From NCBI GenBank assembly GCA_017991935.1, contig JAGOPP010000002.1, positions 62,001 to 126,000 of the forward strand: a stretch of 64,000 nt of DNA. The letters are read 5' to 3'. The position numbers and the translations under genes were made by a program. The stretch comes from Oscillospiraceae bacterium (GTDB taxonomy: Bacteria > Bacillota > Clostridia > Oscillospirales > Ruminococcaceae). The stretch's first letter is position 1. Each line of letters opens with the position of its first letter. Below, piece by piece: positions 53,466 through 62,021 of the stretch. The notes below the pieces were generated by a model that saw nothing but the letters and a program-made list of their open reading frames with translations, was not told where the DNA came from and ran no database searches.

Positions 53466-54695
53466 ATGAAAGCATACGAGCGTCTATTAAAATACGTCTC
53501 CTACCCGACCGCCTCGGACGAGACGAGCGATACCTGCCCCAGCACCTCGGAACAAAACACGTTCGGCCTCGCCCTCTGCGAGGAGATGAAAGAGATCGGC
53601 ATTGAGCAGGTGCGGATCGACGGCAACGGCTATGTCTACGGCACCGTTCCCGCCTCGCCGGGCAAGGATGACGCGCCGGTGGTCGGGTTCATCGCCCACA
53701 TGGACGTGGTGCGGGAAGTCCCTTACTGGGGCATCCGGCCGAAGGTGGTCGATTATCAGGGCGGCGACGTGACGCTGAGCGAAGAGCTCGGCATTTTGCT
53801 CTCCCCGCGGGAGTTTCCGGAGATGAAGGCCTGCGTGGGCAGGCATCTGGTCGTCACGGACGGCACAACCCTGCTCGGCGCGGACGATAAGGCCGGCATC
53901 GCGGAGATCCTCACCGCCGCCGAGTCCCTGATCGGGCATCCGGAGATCCCCCATGGGAAGATTCAGATCGCCTTTACGCCGGACGAGGAGATCGGCCGGG
54001 GTGCGGACCGCTTCGATCTTACTTTTTTCGCCGCGGATTTCGCTTATACGATGGACGGCGGCGCTTTCGGCGGCGTGGAGTCCGAGACGTTTAATGCAGC
54101 CCACGCGCACATCAAAATTCATGGCCGCAGCGTCCATCCGGGCTCCGCGAAGAATGTGATGAAAAACGCCTCGCTGATCGCGATGGAATTTCACTCCCTG
54201 CTGCCCGCCTTAGAGCGCCCGGAAAACACGGAGGGCTACGAGGGCTATTATCATCTTATCCATTTAAATGGGGCGTGCGAGGAGGCCGGGATGGATTATA
54301 TCTTGCGCGACCACGACGAAGCGAAGCTCGAGCGGAAGGTCGAAGTGATCCGCAAGGCCGCGGAGGAGATCAACCGCCGCTACGGGGCGGGCACCGCCGT
54401 CGCCGACACCGGCTACGATTATAAAAACATGCGCGTCGTCATCGAGCGGTACCCGCACCTGATCGACACCGCATATGAAGCCATCCGCGAGGTCGGCGGC
54501 GAGCCGGAATCCGTCGCGGTCCGGGGCGGGACGGACGGCTGCGTGCTCTCTTTTAAAGGGCTCCCCTGCCCGAATCTCGGCACCGGCGGCTACAACTTCC
54601 ATGGGAAATACGAGTTTGCCTGCGTGGAGGAGATGGATCTCGCCGTGGAAACCATCCTCAAGATCGCGGAAAAATACGCGGATTTTAAGAAATAA
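53466..54695 (+). CDS. pepT: Peptidase T (tripeptide aminopeptidase)
   Basis: The 409-residue M20B metallopeptidase shows FIAHMDVV (zinc His/Asp), GADDKAGIAEI (bridging Asp), FTPDEEIGRGAD (catalytic and metal Glu) and RGGTDGCVLSF near the C-terminus. It removes the N-terminal residue of tripeptides in the cytoplasm. The ATG at 53466 follows GGAGG by eight bases; an upstream in-frame start six codons earlier overlaps it. The gene stands alone between its promoter and the terminator at 54787. Confidence 0.95.
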   Translation: MKAYERLLKYVSYPTASDETSDTCPSTSEQNTFGLALCEEMKEIGIEQVRIDGNGYVYGTVPASPGKDDAPVVGFIAHMDVVREVPYWGIRPKVVDYQGGDVTLSEELGILLSPREFPEMKACVGRHLVVTDGTTLLGADDKAGIAEILTAAESLIGHPEIPHGKIQIAFTPDEEIGRGADRFDLTFFAADFAYTMDGGAFGGVESETFNAAHAHIKIHGRSVHPGSAKNVMKNASLIAMEFHSLLPALERPENTEGYEGYYHLIHLNGACEEAGMDYILRDHDEAKLERKVEVIRKAAEEINRRYGAGTAVADTGYDYKNMRVVIERYPHLIDTAYEAIREVGGEPESVAVRGGTDGCVLSFKGLPCPNLGTGGYNFHGKYEFACVEEMDLAVETILKIAEKYADFKK

Positions 54696-54786
54696 GCCGC
54701 GCGGAGACGCCCGGATTTCGAAAATCGCCTCCGCCTAAAACGGCATGGGCATGACCGTTTACGGCCCTTCCCCGCCGCGTCGGCAT

Positions 54787-54833
54787 AAAAAAGCACCGCT
54801 CTCCCGGCGATTGCCGGGAAGCGGTGCTTTTTT
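54787..54833. terminator. Bidirectional terminator between pepT and the M32 peptidase gene
   Basis: AAAAAAGCACCGCT pairs with AGCGGTGCTTTTTT around an inner CCCGGC/GCCGGG hairpin, with A and T tracts on either side. The genes on both sides converge on it. Confidence 0.92.
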
Positions 54834-54895
54834 CATAAAACGGCGCGGGCAGCGGAGAATAATATCCCCGCTTTGCCACGCGGCGGGCGCGCCGG

Positions 54896-56407
54896 TTAGA
54901 GATGATAAAGCTCGGAAAACTTTTTCGTGAGATAGTCGACGTAATAATGCGGGTCGAACGGCGCGCCGCACACCATGCGGAACAGGCGCTCCGGGTCGTA
55001 GAGGCTCCCGAACCCGTAGATTTTCACGTTCAGCCAGTCCACCAGCGGCTTTAGGCTCCCGGAGGCGATCGCGGCGTCCACGTCCACGTCCTCTTTCATG
55101 GTTTCAAACATCTGCGCACCGTAGGCGCTGCCCAATGCGTAGGACGGGAAATACCCGACGCTGCCGCCGCTCCAGTGGGAATCCTGAAGGCAGCCGCGCG
55201 TGTCGTCCGGCACGTCGACGCCGAGGTATTCCTTGTAGAGTCGATTCCACTCCGCCGGAATGGAGCCATAGGAGAGCTCCCCGGCGAAGAGCTTCTTCTC
55301 GATCTCGTAACGGACCATGACGTGCAACGGATAGGTCAGCTCGTCGGCCTCGATGCGGATCAGCGAGGGCTCCGACCGGTTGATCATCTCATAGAATTGC
55401 CGCGGCGTGACCGTTGCGAAATTTTCCGGGAAAAGCTCTTGGATTTTTGGAAAAACCGCGTTAATAAACGGCTCGCTGCGGCCGATGATATTCTCGAAGA
55501 AACGGGACTGACTCTCGTGGATCCCCATGGAGACGCCGCCCGCCACCGCCGTGTAGCGGTGCTCATCCGAGCCGCCCAGCTCGTAAAGCGCGTGGCCGCC
55601 CTCGTGGATGACCGAATACATCGAGGCCGCGAAATTGTTTTCGTAATAATGGGTCGTGATCCGCACGTCCTCGTTGGTAAACTCCAGCGTGAACGGGTGC
55701 TCCGTCTCGCTGCAGTTGCAGTGCGAGAGGTCGATCCCCATAAAATCCATCAGGTAATTCGTGAGCTGCTTCTGCTTTTCGACCGGGTACACGCCGAGCA
55801 GCGGCGTATCGTCGATCCGCGACGCTTTCGCGATCTTTTGGATCAGCGGGACGATGCCCTCCCGCAGCACCGCGAAAAACCGGTCCGCCTTCTCCATCGT
55901 GAGCCCGCGCTCATAGAGATCGAGCTGCGTGTCGTAGGGCGCCTGATCCGGCTTATAATATTTCGCGAACCGAATGTTGTCGTCGAAAATCCGTTCGAGG
56001 TAGGGCCTAAACGCGGCGAAATCGTTCGCGGACTTCGCCTTGCGCCAAGCGGATTCCGCCTTGGAGAGCATCTTCTGGTAATCGACATACTCCTGCTGCG
56101 GGATGCTCTGGATATACGCCTGATCGCGCAGCAAGAGCTCCACTTCCCTCGCCTGATGGGCGGTCAGATCCTCCTTGTGGGCGCGGAGCCAGTTTAGCAG
56201 CCCGACCGTCTCCGGGCAGGTGGAGAGCAGATACTGAAACCCGGAGAGGACGCCCAGCGCCTCGGAGCGGCCCTCGACGGTGTCCGGCGGCGCGACGGTG
56301 AGGCTGTCCAGCTCGACGGCGGAACAGGCGTATTTATAGGCAAACAGCTGTTTTTGCAGCAGCGCGAGTTTCTCGAGATTCTCTTTCAGCTCGGGGGATT
56401 CCTCCAT
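54896..56407 (-). CDS. M32 family (Taq-type) metallocarboxypeptidase
   Basis: The 503-residue, mostly helical protein carries the zinc motif HEGGHALYELG (HExxH form, about residue 265) and the M32 segments MGIHESQSRFFEN and SLIRIEADELTYPLHVMVRYE. M32 enzymes are dimeric cytoplasmic carboxypeptidases that trim peptides from the C-terminus. The ATG at 56407 has AAGGAGG upstream; the frame is open a further 100 codons but without family similarity. It stands 223 bp from purA on the same strand. Confidence 0.93.
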   Translation of the reverse strand: MEESPELKENLEKLALLQKQLFAYKYACSAVELDSLTVAPPDTVEGRSEALGVLSGFQYLLSTCPETVGLLNWLRAHKEDLTAHQAREVELLLRDQAYIQSIPQQEYVDYQKMLSKAESAWRKAKSANDFAAFRPYLERIFDDNIRFAKYYKPDQAPYDTQLDLYERGLTMEKADRFFAVLREGIVPLIQKIAKASRIDDTPLLGVYPVEKQKQLTNYLMDFMGIDLSHCNCSETEHPFTLEFTNEDVRITTHYYENNFAASMYSVIHEGGHALYELGGSDEHRYTAVAGGVSMGIHESQSRFFENIIGRSEPFINAVFPKIQELFPENFATVTPRQFYEMINRSEPSLIRIEADELTYPLHVMVRYEIEKKLFAGELSYGSIPAEWNRLYKEYLGVDVPDDTRGCLQDSHWSGGSVGYFPSYALGSAYGAQMFETMKEDVDVDAAIASGSLKPLVDWLNVKIYGFGSLYDPERLFRMVCGAPFDPHYYVDYLTKKFSELYHL

Positions 56408-56630
56408 CTCGCGGCCTCCTTTTATAAAATCAATATGAATACTGTGCCCCGGCCGGGCCCGGATTATCAGCTTTTTTGCGGATAAAACCGACGGGCCTTC
56501 CGGCGCGCGCGGTTCCGGGGATCGGCCGCCGTCGGGGATTTTTCCGCCCATCGGCCGGGGTTCGACCGGCGATTTCCGTTTGGATTCCGGAGACAATCCC
56601 GCGCCCGCCGCCCTATCCCGTTTCGGAGGA

Positions 56631-57905
56631 TCAGCCGCGGAAGATGACGTCCTCGCGTTTGGGGCCGTTGCAGACGATCTTGATCGGGACTTCGATCTCT
56701 TTTTCAATGAATTCGATATAGTCCCGGCACTCCTGCGGGAGCTCGCCGTATTTGCGGATGCCGCGGATGTCGCATTTCCAGCCGGGGAAAACTTTCAGAA
56801 TGGGCTTCGCCTCGAGCAGGACCGGATAGGTCGGGAAGTCGCGCAGCGTTTCGCCCTTATACTCGTAGCCGACGCAGACCGGGATCTCGTCGAGATACCC
56901 CAGCGCGTCCACGACCGTGAAGGCGACGTCCGTCGCGCCCTGCACCAGACACCCGTAGCGGGTGGCCACGCAGTCGAACCACCCCATGCGGCGCGGGCGC
57001 CCGGTGGTGGCGCCGTATTCGCCCTTGTCGCCGCCGCGCTCGCGCAGCTCGCCCGCCTCGTCGCCGAAGATCTCGCTGACGAACGGGCCAGCGCCGACCG
57101 CGCTGGAATATGCCTTCACAACGGCGGTGACCCGGGCGATCATGGCCGGCGGCACGGAGACGCCGACCGCGCCGTATCCCGAAATCGTGTTGGAGGAGGT
57201 GGACATCGGGTAGATGCCGAAATCCGGGTCGCGCAGCGATCCGAGCTGGCCCTCGAGCAGGATGTTTTTGCCCTCGCGGAGGGCGTCGCGCATAAAGCGG
57301 ACGGAGTCGCAGAGATACGGCTTCATGATCTCGGCGTACTCGGCGAGATCGTCCATGATTTGATCGAGGTCGTAAGGCTCCTTGTGATAGACGGCCTGCG
57401 CGATCTGATTTTTGAGCTCCAAAATCTCCGAAACCCTGTCGCGCAGGAAGTCGCGGTAATAGAGCGAGTCGACCGTGATCCCGATCTTGGCGTATTTATC
57501 GGAATAAAACGGGGCGATCCCGGATTTGGTGGAGCCGTAGGATCTCGCGCCGAGGCGCTCCTCCTCCCATTTGTCGAAATCGACGTGATAGGGCATCAGG
57601 ATCTGCGCGCGGTTGGAGACGAGCACCTTCGGGTTGAAGCCCGAGGCGCGGACGTTTTCGATCTCTTTTTGGAATTTGCGGACGTCCAGCGCGACGCCGT
57701 TTCCGATGAGGTTTTCCGTCTTTTCATAGCAGGAGCCGGAAGGAAGAATGTGCAGGACAACCTTCCCTTTGTCGGTGATGATCGTATGGCCGGCGTTCGC
57801 TCCGCCTTGGAATCTCGCGACGACGTCCGCGTCCTGCGCGAACATGTCCGTGATCTTGCCTTTGCCTTCATCTCCCCAGTTCGCTCCAACGATTGCGTGT
57901 ACCAT
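56631..57905 (-). CDS. purA: Adenylosuccinate synthetase PurA
   Basis: The 424-residue enzyme has the P-loop-like GANWGDEGKGK at the N-terminus with catalytic Asp, NAGHTI (catalytic His), SGYGAVGVSVPP and a C-terminal ATTGRPRRMGWFDC. It joins IMP and aspartate with GTP to form adenylosuccinate. The ATG at 57905 follows AAGGAAG; two codons of extra homology-free frame lie upstream. purB lies 189 bp upstream on the same strand, so the two AMP-branch steps are adjacent. Confidence 0.96.
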   Translation of the reverse strand: MVHAIVGANWGDEGKGKITDMFAQDADVVARFQGGANAGHTIITDKGKVVLHILPSGSCYEKTENLIGNGVALDVRKFQKEIENVRASGFNPKVLVSNRAQILMPYHVDFDKWEEERLGARSYGSTKSGIAPFYSDKYAKIGITVDSLYYRDFLRDRVSEILELKNQIAQAVYHKEPYDLDQIMDDLAEYAEIMKPYLCDSVRFMRDALREGKNILLEGQLGSLRDPDFGIYPMSTSSNTISGYGAVGVSVPPAMIARVTAVVKAYSSAVGAGPFVSEIFGDEAGELRERGGDKGEYGATTGRPRRMGWFDCVATRYGCLVQGATDVAFTVVDALGYLDEIPVCVGYEYKGETLRDFPTYPVLLEAKPILKVFPGWKCDIRGIRKYGELPQECRDYIEFIEKEIEVPIKIVCNGPKREDVIFRG

Positions 57906-58094
57906 AACTTTCTTCCTTTTCAAGATATTTTTTCATGGAAGCCGTTCGGTTTTCCCCATGAGCGGCCTCCGGTTAGGACCAAAAACGTTTTGGATCGGGC
58001 AATTCCCGCCCGGCTTAGAAAGGATCTTCGCCGCTCCCGGCGCGCGGAAGTTTCCCCCGCGCCGCCGCAAAAAGCCGATGCTTTTAGGAAAGGA

Positions 58095-59525
58095 TTACAC
58101 GCCGACCTCGTCCTTCATGCCGAGCAGCGCCCGGTTCGGCTCGATAACGGTCTTTCGCAGCTCGGCCACATACTCCTCCGTCTGTGCGGCCGCGAGGCCG
58201 GTGTATTTCTCCGGGAGCAGGCTCGCCTTGAGGCTCTCCTCGTCGAGGCCGAATCGGCTGTCCGCGGCGAGCGCGTCGAGCAGGTCGTTCTCCCCGCCTT
58301 CCTCCCGGATTTTGCGAAATTCCTCCATGGAATATGCGCGGATCGCCTCGTGCAGCTCCTGACGGTCCCCGCCTTTTTTCACGGCGTCCATCAGGATGTT
58401 TTCCGTCGCCATAAAAGGCAGCTCCCGCCGGACGCGCAGCGCGATCACCTTCGGAAACACGCGGAGCCCGCCCGCGATGTTGGCGACCAGATTCAGGATG
58501 CCGTCCGCCGCGAGAAAGCTCTCGGAGATCGCGAGGCGGCGGTTCGCGGAGTCGTCGAGCGTGCGCTCGAACCACTGCTCGGAGGCGGTCTGCGCCGGAT
58601 TCAGCACCAGATTCGAAAGGTAGCGGCTGAGGCCCGCGCACCGCTCGCTGCGCATCGGGTTCTGCTTATAGGCCATCGCGGAGGAGCCCACCTGCTTGCC
58701 GCCGAAGGGCTCGCAAATCTCGCCGAAACTCTGCAAAAGGCGGATGTCGTTCGTAAATTTGTGCGCGCTCTGCGCGATTCCGGCGACGGCGGTCAAAATG
58801 CGGTAATCCTGCTTCCGCGGGTAGGTCTGGCCCGCGACGGGATAGGTCTTTTGGAAGCCCATTTTTTCGGCGATCATGCCGTCAAGCTCTTTTACTTTAC
58901 CGGCGTCCCCGCCGAAAAGCTCAAGGAAAGAGGCCTGCGTCCCGGTCGTGCCCTTCGCGCCGAGGAGCTTGATTTTTTCGATCGCGCCGCAGATCTCCTC
59001 GTAATCCTCCGCGAAATCCTGCGCCCAGAGGCAGGCGCGCTTGCCGACCGTCGTGAGCTGGGCGGGCTGGCAGTGTGTGTAGGCGAGGCACGGCAGATCC
59101 TTCTCCCGCTCGGCGAAATCGGAGAGCAGGGCGACGACGTTGACGAGCTTTTTCTTCAAAATCTCAAGCCCGTCCCGCATGACGATCAGATCGGCGTTGT
59201 CCCCGACGTAGCACGAGGTGGCGCCGAGGTGGAGGATCGGCTTCGCCTCCGGGCACTGCAACCCGTAGGCCTGCACGTGGCTCATCACATCGTGGCGGAT
59301 CTCGGCCTCGATCGCCTCGGCGTCCTCAAAGTTGATGTCGTCGAGGTGGCGGCGCATCTCGTCGAGCTGGCGGTTCGTGATCGGGAGGCCGAGCGCCTGC
59401 TCCGATTCCGCGAGCGCGAGCCAGAGCCGGCGCCACGTGGAAAATTTCTTCTGATCGGAGAAATTCCGTTTCATCTCCTCGCCGGCATACCGGTTTTCCA
59501 GCGGACTCTCATAGGAATCATGCAT
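58095..59525 (-). CDS. purB: Adenylosuccinate lyase PurB
   Basis: The 476-residue enzyme has the superfamily signature GSSAMAYKQNPMRSE, plus YTHCQPAQLTTVG and SPLENRYAGEEM at the N-terminus. It cleaves adenylosuccinate to AMP and SAICAR to AICAR. Three close ATGs occur (59543, 59531, 59525); 59525 best suits the GGAAAGGG site. The gene is preceded by a structured leader with a terminator/antiterminator pair and is followed by purA. Confidence 0.94.
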   Translation of the reverse strand: MHDSYESPLENRYAGEEMKRNFSDQKKFSTWRRLWLALAESEQALGLPITNRQLDEMRRHLDDINFEDAEAIEAEIRHDVMSHVQAYGLQCPEAKPILHLGATSCYVGDNADLIVMRDGLEILKKKLVNVVALLSDFAEREKDLPCLAYTHCQPAQLTTVGKRACLWAQDFAEDYEEICGAIEKIKLLGAKGTTGTQASFLELFGGDAGKVKELDGMIAEKMGFQKTYPVAGQTYPRKQDYRILTAVAGIAQSAHKFTNDIRLLQSFGEICEPFGGKQVGSSAMAYKQNPMRSERCAGLSRYLSNLVLNPAQTASEQWFERTLDDSANRRLAISESFLAADGILNLVANIAGGLRVFPKVIALRVRRELPFMATENILMDAVKKGGDRQELHEAIRAYSMEEFRKIREEGGENDLLDALAADSRFGLDEESLKASLLPEKYTGLAAAQTEEYVAELRKTVIEPNRALLGMKDEVGV

Positions 59526-59550
59526 ATCCATCACCCTTTCCATGCAAAAA

Positions 59551-59578
59551 AGAAAAAAAGAGCGCCGAAAATGGTGCT
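59551..59578 (-). terminator. Attenuator terminator in the purB leader
   Basis: On the minus strand GAGCACC pairs with GGCGCTC (one mismatch) around ATTTTC, followed by seven T residues, ending about 25 bases before the purB start. Its 3' arm (GGCGCT, 59559-59564) can instead pair with AGCGCC from 59592-59597, an antiterminator. Confidence 0.75.
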
Positions 59579-59591
59579 CTTATCTTGTCGG

Positions 59592-59690
59592 TTGGCGCTT
59601 ATGGTTGTGGTCGTCCTTCCCGTAGTACCTGCTGCGCACCGCGGAAGGACTACAGGATTCGGTTCTTTTTGCGGAACTTTGGGGCTGCAT
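59592..59690 (-). ncRNA. Structured purB leader RNA, class not recognised
   Basis: Minus-strand stems include GTCCTTCC/GGAAGGAC (59641-59648 with 59611-59618) and GTTC/GAAC hairpins, and a competing pairing GTAGT/ACTAC. They precede the attenuator terminator. No match to purine, PRPP (ykkC-type), ZTP or other riboswitch consensus was found by eye. A cis-regulatory role in purine synthesis is inferred from position. Confidence 0.4.
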
Positions 59691-59729
59691 CTTTCTTCGC
59701 TCCATCTATTTAAATAATGAAAAGAACAC

Positions 59730-60144
59730 AATCATGGTATCATGTTCTGCCGGAAAAACAAGCCCGTTCCATATTTTTCTCCGTTTTATAGTAAATTACC
59801 CCTGCAAACTCGGCTCCAGTTAGGTATTATAGATAATCGCTATTTTGTCCTGATCTGTTTAGAATCCGGCGCTCCCGCCGCCCGCGCCTCTGTTTTTCGG
59901 GAGGCTTTGCCTCCCGTGCTCAACGGGAATGAATCAGTAAATACGCATGCTCACCATATTATCTTCGTTTTAATGGCCGTCTTTGCCGGACACAAACGGA
60001 AGCAGCCGCCGCAAGAAAACGTGGCGGCCCGCGCGATTTTTTTATGCCCGCGGTCGTTCGCGGTTTTCGCTTGCGCATGGCCCGCCGGCCGGCCCCGATT
60101 TGCGTGTTCCTCAGAGCGCGCCCTGGTGGTCGGGCGTATACCGT
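59730..60144. other. Non-coding stretch between the purB leader and tRNA locus
   Basis: No supported gene. A hairpin GGGAGGC-TTT-GCCTCCC lies near 59899-59915, and GCCGCC...GGCGGC followed by T7 occurs near 60007-60050 on the plus strand, resembling a terminator. A 142-codon open frame here has no ribosome-binding site and no recognisable protein character. Confidence 0.5.
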
Positions 60145-60262
60145 CGGCCTCCCCCTCGGGGGTATCATAGAAAGAATAAACTATGGCTCAACCTCCCCGC
60201 CGGAGGCCGAAGAGGGCCCACGGGGGAGCTGGTTCCCCCGTGAGACGCTTCGCGTCTTTTTT
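60145..60262 (+). ncRNA. Candidate small RNA 3' region with intrinsic terminator
   Basis: On the plus strand a long hairpin closes with CGGCCTCC (60145-60152) and GGAGGCCG (60202-60209), with inner stems GGGGG/TCCCC and CATAG/CTATG around a 10-base A-rich loop. A second hairpin (CACGGGGGA/TCCCCCGTG, 60219-60241) and GACGC-TTC-GCGTC with T6 follow. This looks like the end of a structured transcript, but it matches no RNA class I know and its 5' end is not defined. Confidence 0.45.
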
Positions 60263-60265
60263 GGC

Positions 60266-60304
60266 AAAAAAACGCCTGCATTTTCCGCAGAAAATGCAGG
60301 CGCC
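60266..60304 (-). terminator. Terminator after the tRNA pair
   Basis: On the minus strand CGCCTGCATTTTC pairs with GAAAATGCAGGCG, followed by seven T residues, directly past tRNA-Tyr. Confidence 0.9.
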
Positions 60305-60306
60305 TT

Positions 60307-60392
60307 TGGTGGGAGCGGGTGGGTTCGAACCACCGTAGTCGTCAGACAACAGATTTACAGTCTGCCCCCTTTAGCCACTTGGGTACGCTCCC
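60307..60392 (-). tRNA. tRNA-Tyr (anticodon GTA)
   Basis: 86 bases including an encoded CCA. The acceptor GGGAGCG/CGCTCCC, anticodon stem-loop CAGACTGTAAATCTG, a long variable arm (class II, as expected for bacterial Tyr) and the T arm GGTGG-TTCGAAC-CCACC are all present. Confidence 0.96.
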
Positions 60393-60419
60393 CCATCTCT
60401 ATTCTTTTCGTCGGAACGG

Positions 60420-60495
60420 TGGAGCTGGTGGACGGATTCGAACCCCCGACCTGCTGATTACAAATCAGCTGCTCTACCGACTGAGCTACACCAGC
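60420..60495 (-). tRNA. tRNA-Thr (anticodon TGT)
   Basis: 76 bases including an encoded CCA. Acceptor GCTGGTG/CACCAGC, D arm GCTCAGTCGGTAGAGC, anticodon arm CTGATTTGTAATCAG and T loop GTTCGAATC are canonical. It lies 27 bases upstream of tRNA-Tyr in one transcript. Confidence 0.96.
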
Positions 60496-60513
60496 ATCTC
60501 AGCGACGGGAATG

Positions 60514-60542
60514 ATAATATCACAGAAAAACCGATTTGTCAA
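60514..60542 (-). promoter_or_regulatory. Sigma-A promoter for the tRNA pair
   Basis: On the minus strand a perfect TTGACA (60537-60542) and TATTAT (60514-60519) are 17 bp apart, about 20 bp before tRNA-Thr. Confidence 0.85.
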
Positions 60543-60633
60543 CATCTTCCCCGGCAAAAAATCGAGCGGCCCCGCGCCGCGCTTTTTTCCGCTTCGGGCC
60601 GCCGCCTCGCAATCATCTGCATCAATAAAATCT

Positions 60634-60662
60634 TTGCATTGCAGGAAAAAATATGATAGTAT
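60634..60662 (+). promoter_or_regulatory. Candidate promoter for the PHP phosphoesterase gene
   Basis: TTGCAT (60634-60639) and TAGTAT (60657-60662) are 17 bp apart, about 30 bp before the TTG start. Confidence 0.6.
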
Positions 60663-60691
60663 TAAAAAAATATACATGGGAGGGACTGCGC

Positions 60692-61513
60692 TTGTTTTAT
60701 TTGAATAAATTTGACAGCCATGTCCACAGCGACTGCTCTCCCGAGGGGCGTGATCCGGTGATGGCACTCTGTGAGCAGGCGGTCCGCAAAGGCCTCACCG
60801 GGATCGCTATCACCGACTGCTGCGACTTCGACCGATATGCGGAAAAACAGTTCGGCGAGCGCGTCAGGGCCTCCATTTACAGCGTATATAAGGCGAGGGC
60901 CGCTTTTGGCGACAGCCTGATCCTCTCCTGCGGCGTGGAGCTGAGCGAGCCTCTCGCCCAGCCCGAGCACGCGGAAAAAATCGTGGCGCTCCACCCCTTC
61001 GATCTCGTGCTCGCTTCTATAAAAACCTTCGCGGACGGCGGCAGGCCCTCCCGCATCAAGGAGTCCGAACTCTCGGAGCGGGAACTCTCCGCCCTCATCG
61101 CCGGCTATTTTGAGCGGGTGCGCCAAATGGTTCTTTGGGGCAAATTCGACGTGCTCTCCCAGCTCACCTTCCCCATGCGCTACCTTGCGCGCGCCGACGC
61201 GGAAGACGTCTTTCTGCGGCCCTGCGACGACCTGATCGAGGAGATCCTGCGCTTGGCGGCGCAAAAAGGGATCGCTCTGGAGATCAACACCTCCGCCCTG
61301 CGCGGACGGGCGCGCTCGGTGCAGCCCCCCGTGCGCTACGTCAGGCGCTTCCGTGAGCTCGGCGGCGAATTCGTCACCATCGGCTCCGGCGCGCATGAGG
61401 CCGAGACGCTCGGCGCCGACATCGCGGAGGGCATGGACTGCGCCCGCGAAGCGGGATACCGTTTTTTCACTCGTTATATAAACCGCCGGCCGCTGCCGAC
61501 CGAACTGAAATAA
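60692..61513 (+). CDS. PHP-domain phosphoesterase (HisJ/histidinol-phosphatase-like)
   Basis: The 273-residue protein has the PHP metal motifs: DSHVHSDCSPEGRDP at the N-terminus, a GIAITDCCDFDRY segment, Glu in SCGVELSE and a late GSGAHEAETLG. The family includes histidinol-phosphate phosphatase HisJ and other phosphoesterases. No his genes are nearby, so the substrate is open. The start is TTG (60692) with GGGAGGG six bases upstream; an in-frame ATG at 60653 overlaps the -10 box. Confidence 0.88.
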   Translation: MFYLNKFDSHVHSDCSPEGRDPVMALCEQAVRKGLTGIAITDCCDFDRYAEKQFGERVRASIYSVYKARAAFGDSLILSCGVELSEPLAQPEHAEKIVALHPFDLVLASIKTFADGGRPSRIKESELSERELSALIAGYFERVRQMVLWGKFDVLSQLTFPMRYLARADAEDVFLRPCDDLIEEILRLAAQKGIALEINTSALRGRARSVQPPVRYVRRFRELGGEFVTIGSGAHEAETLGADIAEGMDCAREAGYRFFTRYINRRPLPTELK

Positions 61514-61535
61514 CATGCCGAAGGAGATTTTAATC

Positions 61536-62021
61536 ATGAAAGATTTACTCAAACTTCTGGAAACAAACGCAAAGCTCACGGACTCCCAGCTCTCGGCCCT
61601 CTTGGATCTGCCGGAGGAGGAGATCCGGAAGGAGATTGAAGCGTACGAGAAGAGCCGCGTCATCCTCGGATATAACGCGCTGATCAACTGGGAAAAGATC
61701 GACGCGGACGACTGCACCGCCTACATCGAGGTGAAAGTGCGCCCCAAGCGCGACCGCGGCTACGAGGAGATCGCGGACGAGATCGCCCGCTTTGACGAGG
61801 TCGAGGCCGTCTGGCTGATGAGCAGCTCGAGCTATGACCTCGCCGTGGTCGTGCGCGGCCGGAATTTCCGCGAAGTCTCGATGTTTGTGGCAAAGCGTCT
61901 CGCCCCGCTGGATTCCGTCACCTCCACCGCGACCAACTTCGTGCTCCGCCGCTACAAGGAGCGCAACCTGCTGATCGAGGACCCGGAGAAGGACGAAAGG
62001 AGGCTCTACGGCCTTGATTGA
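61536..62021 (+). CDS. Lrp/AsnC-family transcriptional regulator
   Basis: The 161-residue protein has an N-terminal helix-turn-helix (LTDSQLSALLDLPEEEIRKE, then ILGYNALINWEKI) and a RAM ligand-binding domain (about 65-145; IEVKVRPKRDRGYEEIADEI and VTSTATNFVL). Such proteins form dimers/octamers and answer to amino acids. The ATG at 61536 follows AAGGAGA by eight bases. It overlaps the aminotransferase gene by 8 bp, so it probably controls or senses that enzyme's pathway. Confidence 0.9.
   Translation: MKDLLKLLETNAKLTDSQLSALLDLPEEEIRKEIEAYEKSRVILGYNALINWEKIDADDCTAYIEVKVRPKRDRGYEEIADEIARFDEVEAVWLMSSSSYDLAVVVRGRNFREVSMFVAKRLAPLDSVTSTATNFVLRRYKERNLLIEDPEKDERRLYGLD

Noticed and set aside
56580..59717. 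An open plus-strand frame of about 1045 codons
   Set aside because: It is antisense to purA and purB, which have complete catalytic motifs, and crosses the purB leader. Long antisense frames are expected in GC-rich genes; its translation is Arg/Asp/Leu-rich without domains.
59551..59730. Purine, PRPP or SRP-type identity for the purB leader
   Set aside because: The conserved blocks of these RNAs (for example the purine-aptamer loops, the ykkC-type core, or the SRP GGAAGGAAGCAGC loop) are absent on both strands.
59742..60170. A 142-codon plus-strand frame in the gene-free stretch
   Set aside because: No ribosome-binding site, irregular composition, and it overlaps hairpins and the candidate RNA; no protein family recognised.
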